Shown: piece after piece, positions 7,283 through 13,981 of the stretch | How positions within the stretch are numbered: position 1 is the stretch's first letter | Layout of the letters: each line of letters opens with the position of its first letter | Source: Lachnospiraceae bacterium | Lineage (GTDB): Bacteria > Bacillota > Clostridia > Lachnospirales > Lachnospiraceae | NCBI GenBank assembly: GCA_017527205.1 | Contig: JAFXQK010000003.1 | Location: forward strand, 1-36,013 | DNA: 36,013 bases | Reading direction: 5' to 3' | The notes under the pieces: model-generated | Database searches by the model: none | The model's input: the letters and a program-made list of their open reading frames with translations, nothing else | What the model was told of the DNA's origin: nothing | Made by a program: the position numbers and the translations under genes

Positions 7283-10246
7283 ATGATACAGGGAAGACAA
7301 AGCTATTTGAAAAAGGGAATTATCACATTGGTTGTTATGATGATGGTTTTGTTGCTTCAGGGAACTGCGGTATTTGCCGCAGGCAGTGCTAAGTTATCGA
7401 ATGACGGTACGGAGGTGCTGCCTGTTGAACATTATCCCGTAACGCTGGACAAAACGGTTGGTACAACAACAAGAGATCATCTTGGCAGCTATGACGAGGC
7501 ACTTCGAAATGTCTATACGTTTTTAGATGCACAGAAGCAGCTGAACGTGGCAAGCTTCTCGGGAAGTGAACTTACCGTACAGGTATATGATTCGTCCTTC
7601 CAAGTGAAAAAGACATTTTCGATCACGCCGAGATATGCAAGGTTTGGCGGAATTATTTGTGACGCAAACGGAAATTATTATGTTGTTTGGGCACAGTATG
7701 ATGATAATCAGACAAACTGCGTCACCATGTGCATTGCCAAATATAACTCTTCGGGTACCTTCCTAAAGGAGCTTTTGCTGAATGGTCAGGACACTTCGGC
7801 AAGTGGCTTAAGCAACTCGGGAACAAGATATCCTTTTCAGTTTGGAAATACGTCTCTGGCAATTCAAAAGGGAACCTTGGCCGTGCATTATGCAAGGGTT
7901 ATGTACAACGGGCATCAGTCCAACATGATCATCTACGTGGATTGCGATACCATGGCAAGAAAGACGGGTACAACTTGCTATATCAGTCATTCCTTTGACC
8001 AGCGTGCCTATGCTACCGCTGATGGCAACAGCTTTCTTTTCTTAAATCAGGGAGATGCCTATTACAGAGGATTTAAGATCTCTCAGGTGAATGCCTCCAC
8101 TCTGAATTCCGCGGGAGATTTTTACAACTTCCATTTTAGGGAAGGCACGGTTAGGTATCAGGAGGTCTTTGCACAGATGGGAGGCATTGCTGAGGTCAAT
8201 GGTGGTTATGTCTTTTTGGGGGCGTCCGAGCGTGCTTTGGATCATGTTGACAATTCGTCCGCTGGAAAAAGCGGTAAGGCGATTGATGCCAGAGATTTGT
8301 TCCTTCAGGTTTTGAAAAAGGATTTTAAGAATTATTCCGGTGCCAATAAATTTGCCCTTGCCGGTGAGACAAGGGCTGCCAAGCCGAGTACCTTGTCCAC
8401 GGCGCCGCATTATTTTGTTTCGAGTGACGTGGATTATGGCGTAAACTGGCTTACGAATTATGACGTGGATCATTATGCTTCAAACCCCAAGGTGGTTGCC
8501 ATTGGCAATGAACAGTTTGCGATCATGTGGGAGAAAAGATCTTATAGTGGCGGTGACGTGGACACCTATTATGCTGTGATGGACGCAAACGGTAATGTGG
8601 TCAAGGATACCATGATTCTGCAGGATTGTCTGCTTGCTGCGGACATGGATCCTGTTTTCCTAAATGGTAAGATCTATTGGACGACAAAGGATAAATATGG
8701 ATTTAGGATCAATGTTCTTAACGTTAACAGCCAATCCATTCCTTATCATGACCATGAGTTTGAGGAGGCATCAAGGAGCGGGAACAATGTTACGCTGAGA
8801 TGCAAAATCTGTGGAACGACTAGAGAGATTATCACTACGAGCTCGATCAGTTTTTACCTGAGTGTTAATGGCGGAGGATATCGCTGGAGCTCTACTTACG
8901 AGTCAAGTGGACTATCCGCGAACGCCGGTGACCAGATTGCTACTTGGATCAACGTGGATTCCAACAGTACGGATGATCTTGAGGTTTCCATAGCAGATGG
9001 GCGTTTGGCGACCTTTGCAGATGGGACGACAAAGACCACTGCGAAGGATCCCGTTATCGTTGCTAAGGCAGGAGGAAAGGTTGCCGTGACAATTCGGCCC
9101 TTGTATGTGTCCAATCCCGTTGCAAAGACTTTTTATTTGAATGTCAAAAAAAGGAACTTTGCAATCACATTTGACGCAAACGGTGGAACCGACAGCATGG
9201 CTGCCACCGAGGTCATGGAGGGAGCGACTTACGAGCTCCCAAAGTGTACGTTTACAGCACCGGCTGGCATGGAATTTGCAGGTTGGGAAGTAGGCGGCGA
9301 TCTCTATGAAGAGGGGAAAACGCTGATTGTTAGTGACAATATTACCGTTAAGGCAACTTGGAAAGAGCAGGTAAATCTGTTTCAATTGGCAGGCGCCAGC
9401 ATGAACCTGGGGAACTCCCTTGACATGCTCTTCCTCATCAACCAGACGGACGTAACCGAGACGGACTACTATGCAACCATCAGGAAGGTAAACGCCGATA
9501 AGGACGACACCGTAAAGACTTACCAGTTCTCGGAATGGTACACCTATGGCTCCTATTACCTGTTACAGTATGACGAGCTTACCGCGAAGGAGATGAACGA
9601 CATGTTTTACGTTCAGGTATTCCATGCGGACGGAACGCCTGCGAGTGAGTGCTACGAGGACAGCGTTGCGGATTACGCGCTGAGGGGCTTTGACGGGCTC
9701 AGCGAAGCCGAAAAGAGGCTTAGCGCAGACCTCCTATTCTACGGGGCTGCGGCGCAGAAGACATTCAATTATGATACGGCGCACCTGGTGAGTGACCGCA
9801 TGACGGACGCGCAAAAGGAATTCGCGATGAAGAACGTCAGCGGCGAGAACCACAGGGAAGTAAAGGATTACCCGTATTACTATGGCACGACTCTCGACCT
9901 TCAGAGCACCATCAAATTCTACCTCTTCTTTAACGGCGTGCCGCGGGACGGATACGCAAAGATTAGCTTTACGAACCACAACGGAACGAAGGAAAGCTAC
10001 ACCATTCAGGGAAGCGAATACCTGATCGCAAGCGAGACGCTGAGCGTCATCGTGGTGGAGAAGCTGACGATTCCGGATGCAAGAAGGCTGGTGACCTGCG
10101 AGGTATATGACAAGGACGGCAACCTTCTTGACAGCGTGACGGACAGCATAGAGTCGTACGTGTTCAGAGGAACGACGGGAGAAATAGACGAAGCCGTTAT
10201 GAAGTTTGCGGATTCGGCGTACAATTATTTCCATCCGACGAATTAA
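7283..10246 (+). CDS. Secreted surface protein (987 aa): possible propeller-like N-terminus, Ig-like region, InlB-type repeat, shared C-terminal module
   Basis: AGAGGGAG lies just before the ATG, and the first ~33 residues form a signal peptide (hydrophobic VVMMMVLLLQGTAVFA, cleavage near AAG). Residues ~50-490 contain repeated short units of the FGGIICDANGNYYVVWAQ kind, suggesting a WD/Kelch-like propeller (inference). Around residue 490 a H-x-H...C-x-x-C motif (HDHEF, CKICG) precedes an Ig-like stretch of ~100 residues; the same pair occurs in the protein at 13962. Residues ~630-695 (ITFDANGG to FAGWEVGG to ITVKATW) are a Listeria-Bacteroides (InlB B-type) repeat. The shared C-terminal module fills the last ~288 residues. 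The gene is a single unit between its own promoter and terminator. Ligand and partners are unknown. Confidence 0.85.
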   Translation: MIQGRQSYLKKGIITLVVMMMVLLLQGTAVFAAGSAKLSNDGTEVLPVEHYPVTLDKTVGTTTRDHLGSYDEALRNVYTFLDAQKQLNVASFSGSELTVQVYDSSFQVKKTFSITPRYARFGGIICDANGNYYVVWAQYDDNQTNCVTMCIAKYNSSGTFLKELLLNGQDTSASGLSNSGTRYPFQFGNTSLAIQKGTLAVHYARVMYNGHQSNMIIYVDCDTMARKTGTTCYISHSFDQRAYATADGNSFLFLNQGDAYYRGFKISQVNASTLNSAGDFYNFHFREGTVRYQEVFAQMGGIAEVNGGYVFLGASERALDHVDNSSAGKSGKAIDARDLFLQVLKKDFKNYSGANKFALAGETRAAKPSTLSTAPHYFVSSDVDYGVNWLTNYDVDHYASNPKVVAIGNEQFAIMWEKRSYSGGDVDTYYAVMDANGNVVKDTMILQDCLLAADMDPVFLNGKIYWTTKDKYGFRINVLNVNSQSIPYHDHEFEEASRSGNNVTLRCKICGTTREIITTSSISFYLSVNGGGYRWSSTYESSGLSANAGDQIATWINVDSNSTDDLEVSIADGRLATFADGTTKTTAKDPVIVAKAGGKVAVTIRPLYVSNPVAKTFYLNVKKRNFAITFDANGGTDSMAATEVMEGATYELPKCTFTAPAGMEFAGWEVGGDLYEEGKTLIVSDNITVKATWKEQVNLFQLAGASMNLGNSLDMLFLINQTDVTETDYYATIRKVNADKDDTVKTYQFSEWYTYGSYYLLQYDELTAKEMNDMFYVQVFHADGTPASECYEDSVADYALRGFDGLSEAEKRLSADLLFYGAAAQKTFNYDTAHLVSDRMTDAQKEFAMKNVSGENHREVKDYPYYYGTTLDLQSTIKFYLFFNGVPRDGYAKISFTNHNGTKESYTIQGSEYLIASETLSVIVVEKLTIPDARRLVTCEVYDKDGNLLDSVTDSIESYVFRGTTGEIDEAVMKFADSAYNYFHPTN
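9380..10243 (+). repeat. Shared C-terminal module, copy in the 987-aa protein
   Basis: This is the most diverged complete copy in its middle part (NYDTAHLVSDRM; EFAMKNVSGENHREVKDY), yet it returns to near-identity with the others over the last ~140 bases. That mosaic pattern fits gene conversion concentrated at the 3' end. Confidence 0.88.
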
Positions 10247-10289
10247 GAAAAATCTCGAACGAAGCAAAAAAAGTTTTAGGGGAATGATG

Positions 10290-10327
10290 AAAACTGCCTT
10301 GGAATATTTTGAGTCCAAGGCAGTTTT
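10290..10327 (+). terminator. Family-type intrinsic terminator, copy 3
   Basis: AAAACTGCCTTGGA (10290-10303) pairs perfectly with TCCAAGGCAGTTTT (10314-10327). The arms are identical to the terminator at 427-464; only the loop differs. Confidence 0.92.
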
Positions 10328-10418
10328 CTATATGCCCGCATGAGAAGGAATCATGTTTTTGATATAGAACATGAATTGCATTTGATTGTGGATAGTTCTT
10401 TTTTTTTGTGACATATTG

Positions 10419-10427
10419 TGGTAGACT
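10419..10427 (+). promoter_or_regulatory. Possible extended -10 promoter element before the gene at 10452
   Basis: TGG at 10419-10421 followed by TAGACT at 10422-10427 resembles the extended -10 of the other family promoters. The matching -35 position falls in a T run (10398-10407) and is a poor hexamer, so this is the weakest of the family promoters. Confidence 0.35.
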
Positions 10428-10451
10428 TATTTTGTGGGAGGTTTCTATGGC

Positions 10452-12341
10452 ATGTTGAAAACGAGAATAAGAATTAAGACTTTTCTTTGCATGTTAGCGG
10501 TTTTTCTCATGATTTCATCCGTGAGAGTAAAGGCTAGTGAATTTTCGGACGCAAACGCTTGGAAGTCCGTATCGGTTTCACATGAATGGAGTCCTGGCGA
10601 AGGGAAGAAAGAAGTTAGATATATTGCGGGACAACGAAATATGGAGCTAATTTTACTTACCGATGGCTTTCAGGATTATTATTCTATGGCTGGAGGGAAA
10701 TCCCATGCGACATGGTGCGTAAGCTTTCAGGATGGAATAAATGAGTATAAACTGCAGTGTAGGACGCCAGATACAATGGCGGGAAATTATACCATGGAAG
10801 ACATGAACTATCAAGTTTTGATCAAAACCAGCTCTGATTTAGGGCTCTCTTCTTGGGTAGGATATCCCTGTTCGCATTCGATTCAAGGAAACGAATTGAA
10901 GTGGTCCGTGACCTTGCCTGATATATGTGATGATTTAGACATAGAACATATAAAGATTAACAGTTACAATATACAAGAGTATCAAGACTTGGAGGCACCG
11001 CAGATAAACATCGATTGGACGATAGAGGCGGATGGAACCTTGGTCGTACGTGATGCGGAGAAAAATCATTCCTTGCAGGAAATCTATCTGCAAAGAGATT
11101 ATATAAAAAAATTAGATATTGACGTGTCAACGCTTGTGATTTATCGGGATATGTTCGCTAACTTTGAAAATCTTGAAACGGTAAAACTGAAAGCGGATCA
11201 TCTGGTTGGGAATGATTTAAGTGGGTTTTTGAAAAATTGTAAGAAGCTTCGGGAGGTTGACTTGAGTAGCCTTTCTGCAACCAATGTTGCGTTTATGATT
11301 GGCGCATTTAAAAACTGTTCTCATTTGGAGAAGATTAAAACGCCGCTATATTTGAGGGCGAATTGTTTCTTAAATATTGGAGAGGGCAATTGGCAGACAG
11401 AGGAAACAAATGAAGTCATGGCAATGCTTCCTAAGGATGCGGATCATTCCATGACCTTAGTTCGTGGAAAGCAGACCGTATTTTCATTGGCGGGTACGAG
11501 TATGGTGTTAGGCGATTCTCTGGACATGCTCTTTCTTATTAACCAGGTTGACATTACGGAGACGGACTACTATGCGACTATCAGGAAGGTGAATGTGGGC
11601 AAGGATGACACTGTGAAGACGCTCCAGTTTTCGGAGTGGTACACCTATGGGCCTTATTACCTGCTGCAGTATGACAAGCTGACCGCAATGGAGATGAACG
11701 ACAAGTTTTACGTTCAGGTGTTCCATGCGGACGGAACGCCCGCGAGCGAATGCTATGAGGACAGCGTTGCGGATTATGCGCTGAGGGGATTTGATGAGCT
11801 TTCTGAGGCCGAAAAGAGACTTAGCGCGGACCTCCTGTTCTACGGAGCCGCCGCACAGAAGACATTTGGTTACGACATGGAGCACCTGGTGAGCGACCGC
11901 ATGACGGACGCGCAGAAGGCATACGGGACGGTAAGCGTCAGCGGAGAGAACAAGAGGGAGGACAAGGCTTACCCGCATTACGCTGGAACAAGCCTCGACC
12001 TTCAAAGCAGGATTCAGTTTTATATGTTCTTTAACGAAATACCGCGAGATGGATACGCAGAGATCAGCTTTACAAACCACAACGGCGAGAAAGTTTATTA
12101 TACCGTTGCAGGAAACGACTATCTAGTGGCAAATGATATAAGGAGTGTCATCGTAGTGGATAAGTTGACGATACCAGATGCAAGAAAGCTGGTAACCTGC
12201 GAGGTATATGACAAGGACGGCAATCTTCTTGACAGCGTGACGGACAGCATAGAGTCGTACGTGTTCAGAGGCGTGAGGGAAGAAATTGATGAAGCGGTCT
12301 TAAAGTTTGCGGATTCTGCCTATCAGTATTTTCATCCGTAA
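10452..12341 (+). CDS. Secreted leucine-rich/DUF285-like surface protein (629 aa) with shared C-terminal module
   Basis: The frame is open from a GTG at 10434, but that codon lies inside the GTGGGAGG ribosome site; the ATG at 10452, ten bases downstream, is the likely start. A signal peptide follows (LKTRIRIKTF, hydrophobic stretch, SVRVKAS near residue 29). Residues ~190-320 contain irregular leucine-rich units (MFANFENLETVKL, FLKNCKKLREVDLSSL, AFKNCSHLEKI) of the BspA/DUF285 type, usually a surface binding fold. The final ~287 residues are the shared module. The first half of the gene is visibly more AT-rich than the module, as expected if the module was appended or converted separately. 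Unlike its relatives, this gene has no family-type terminator; the peptide gene follows 78 bases later, so read-through is possible. Confidence 0.85.
   Translation: MLKTRIRIKTFLCMLAVFLMISSVRVKASEFSDANAWKSVSVSHEWSPGEGKKEVRYIAGQRNMELILLTDGFQDYYSMAGGKSHATWCVSFQDGINEYKLQCRTPDTMAGNYTMEDMNYQVLIKTSSDLGLSSWVGYPCSHSIQGNELKWSVTLPDICDDLDIEHIKINSYNIQEYQDLEAPQINIDWTIEADGTLVVRDAEKNHSLQEIYLQRDYIKKLDIDVSTLVIYRDMFANFENLETVKLKADHLVGNDLSGFLKNCKKLREVDLSSLSATNVAFMIGAFKNCSHLEKIKTPLYLRANCFLNIGEGNWQTEETNEVMAMLPKDADHSMTLVRGKQTVFSLAGTSMVLGDSLDMLFLINQVDITETDYYATIRKVNVGKDDTVKTLQFSEWYTYGPYYLLQYDKLTAMEMNDKFYVQVFHADGTPASECYEDSVADYALRGFDELSEAEKRLSADLLFYGAAAQKTFGYDMEHLVSDRMTDAQKAYGTVSVSGENKREDKAYPHYAGTSLDLQSRIQFYMFFNEIPRDGYAEISFTNHNGEKVYYTVAGNDYLVANDIRSVIVVDKLTIPDARKLVTCEVYDKDGNLLDSVTDSIESYVFRGVREEIDEAVLKFADSAYQYFHP
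11481..12338 (+). repeat. Shared C-terminal module, copy in the 629-aa protein
   Basis: Recognised by FSLAGTSMVLGDSLDML at its start and DSAYQYFHP at its end. The copy ends exactly at YFHP with no trailing TN/SN, as does the copy ending at 16067. Confidence 0.88.
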
Positions 12342-12347
12342 TAGATA

Positions 12348-12375
12348 TTGACATTATAGGTGGTAAGGGTATAAA
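12348..12375 (+). promoter_or_regulatory. Promoter of the 37-aa peptide gene
   Basis: A perfect TTGACA at 12348-12353, a 16-base spacer and TATAAA at 12370-12375, in an AT-rich stretch immediately after the stop of the preceding gene. It differs from the TTGCnn promoters of the surface protein genes and looks stronger, as expected for a precursor peptide needed in excess over its modifying enzyme. Confidence 0.6.
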
Positions 12376-12419
12376 ATAAATAATATATCATAATTTGGTT
12401 TTGGGAGGAGGTTTTTCCA

Positions 12420-12533
12420 ATGGAAAAGGCAAAAGAGAAATGGGAAGATGCAGACTTGGAAGTGATAGAATTAGAAGATGATGATATCGTTACGACTAGT
12501 TTTAACTGTGGCGCTATTTTGAACCCAAAGTAA
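12420..12533 (+). CDS. Candidate RiPP precursor peptide, 37 aa
   Basis: A small open frame with a near-perfect ribosome site (GGGAGGAGG, 12403-12411) eight bases before the ATG, its own promoter and its own terminator, so it is very likely expressed. The N-terminal ~26 residues are strongly charged (EKAKEKWEDADLEVIELEDD), a typical leader composition. The C-terminal part, TTSFNCGAILNPK, is neutral and holds the only cysteine, suggesting a core of about a dozen residues. There is no hydrophobic segment and no Gly-Gly cleavage site. A radical SAM/SPASM maturase starts 83 bases downstream. From memory, short Clostridia peptides with an L-E-V-I-E...D-[IV]-[IV]-T-T-S pattern are common but mostly uncharacterised. 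That this is the maturase substrate is an inference from adjacency. Confidence 0.75.
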   Translation: MEKAKEKWEDADLEVIELEDDDIVTTSFNCGAILNPK

Positions 12534-12541
12534 AAAACGAG

Positions 12542-12572
12542 AATGGGGTTGTCGCGTACAACCCCATTTTTA
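12542..12572 (+). terminator. Terminator/attenuator between peptide and maturase genes
   Basis: AATGGGGTTGT (12542-12552) pairs perfectly with ACAACCCCATT (12558-12568) around a 5-base loop, followed by TTTATTTTA. No promoter is obvious between this hairpin and the maturase start at 12617, so the maturase is probably expressed by partial read-through, giving much more peptide than enzyme. Confidence 0.85.
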
Positions 12573-12616
12573 TTTTATTAGAGAATGATTCAATCTTGTA
12601 GAAAGAAATAGGTAAT

Positions 12617-13981
12617 ATGCTAAAAGTACACTCCCTGGAAAAAATCATTGATGGTATTATAGGGAAGAAGACGGTAAAGGAAGAGGTTTCCTACCGTTTA
12701 TCACAATTTGTGATTTCTTATGAAACAGAGAAGGAATGTCTGGTAATGAGTACGTTTACGGGACGAATCCTTTGGTTGGACGGAGCAGAAAAGGAAGCAT
12801 TTTTATCCCTAAAAACGAAAGGGATGAAAGGAGATCAGTTAGCTGCCAGTGGCTTGGGAAAATTAGCAGAATGGCATATGGCAGTACCGGAAGATTACAA
12901 TGATTGCCAAACCTATTTGAATGTCTTGTCGATCATGCAAGGACTCCAAAAGAAAACGACAGGAATTAACGAATACATGATCTTGCCGACATTGGGGTGC
13001 AATGCAGGCTGTACTTATTGCTATGAAGAGGAAATGCGAAAGCATGTCATGAGTGTTAAAGTGGCGGACGAGACAATAAACTTTATTCGTCGTACCATGA
13101 CGAATGCTCCTATCAAAATTATTTGGTATGGAGGAGAGCCGCTGACGGCTACTGGTACCATTTCACATATTTGTGAGGAGTTGTCAAAAGAGAACATTAT
13201 CTTTTCTTCCGAATTGGTGACAAATGGTGCTCTCATGAATCGTGAATTGGCGCATGTGGTAAAAAGTGAATGGCACGTGAAGTCTGTTCAGATTTCTGCT
13301 GATGGCGCCCGAGAGGATTATGAAAAGAGAAAACAGTTCCATAATCCCCAGTTGCATAATTATGACTCCTTGTTCCATGCAATTCATTGTATGCTGGACG
13401 AAGGTATGGAAGTAGTCATTCGATGCAATTATGATCATGAAAACATTGACAGAATTCCGATGTTTTTAAGGGATCTGCATCGGGAATTTCCAAATTCAAA
13501 GAATTTGACTATTTATTTTAGCATGTTGTTTCAAACCAGGAAATCGATGGACGGTGCGAAGCTATTTAAAAAAACATGTGAGTTGACTCGTATTGCAAAG
13601 GACATGAATCTTATTCACGATGGTGAGGAAGCAAATAATCGTTTTAGAACGCATTACTGTATGGCTGATTGTGAAGATAAGATTATCATTGATCCGGATG
13701 GAAAATTATTTCATTGCACGAATTTGCCCAAAGAGCAATGCGTGGGAACTATAAACGATTTAACCTATTCTTCCATATCTCTTCCTGACGCGAGGACTCC
13801 AGATGAGGAGTGCCGGAAGTGTCCCTATTTACCGAAATGTACTCCTTATTATCGAAATCTATGTCCGGATCATGAATTATGCTGTAGAAGCATCAAAGAA
13901 ATCGAATTCATCGAGAAATTGAAGAAAATTGTAAAGAACAACAAGGAATGGAGGCAGACAAATGAAGCACGAAAGCTGTAA
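12617..13981 (+). CDS. Radical SAM/SPASM peptide maturase (454 aa)
   Basis: The radical SAM signature C-x3-C-x2-C is present as CNAGCTYC (C128, C132, C135), followed by the S-adenosylmethionine-binding YGGEPL and a conserved LVTNG. The C-terminal third is SPASM-like, with many cysteines for auxiliary iron-sulfur clusters (C348, C352, C367, C375, C399, C402, C408, C416, C422, C423). Residues 1-~110 precede the radical SAM core and resemble the peptide-binding N-terminal region usual in this enzyme class. Such enzymes install thioether, C-C or related crosslinks, or epimerise residues, in ribosomal peptides; the chemistry cannot be read from sequence. The ribosome site is weak (ATAGG, 12609-12612), again favouring low expression relative to the peptide. 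The 3' end overlaps the next gene by 20 bases, indicating coupled translation. Confidence 0.88.
   Translation: MLKVHSLEKIIDGIIGKKTVKEEVSYRLSQFVISYETEKECLVMSTFTGRILWLDGAEKEAFLSLKTKGMKGDQLAASGLGKLAEWHMAVPEDYNDCQTYLNVLSIMQGLQKKTTGINEYMILPTLGCNAGCTYCYEEEMRKHVMSVKVADETINFIRRTMTNAPIKIIWYGGEPLTATGTISHICEELSKENIIFSSELVTNGALMNRELAHVVKSEWHVKSVQISADGAREDYEKRKQFHNPQLHNYDSLFHAIHCMLDEGMEVVIRCNYDHENIDRIPMFLRDLHREFPNSKNLTIYFSMLFQTRKSMDGAKLFKKTCELTRIAKDMNLIHDGEEANNRFRTHYCMADCEDKIIIDPDGKLFHCTNLPKEQCVGTINDLTYSSISLPDARTPDEECRKCPYLPKCTPYYRNLCPDHELCCRSIKEIEFIEKLKKIVKNNKEWRQTNEARKL

Noticed and set aside
7072..7392. Open frame of 106 codons spanning the terminator and the start of the 987-aa protein gene
   Set aside because: It runs through a clear terminator and promoter, overlaps the signal peptide region in another frame and has no ribosome site.
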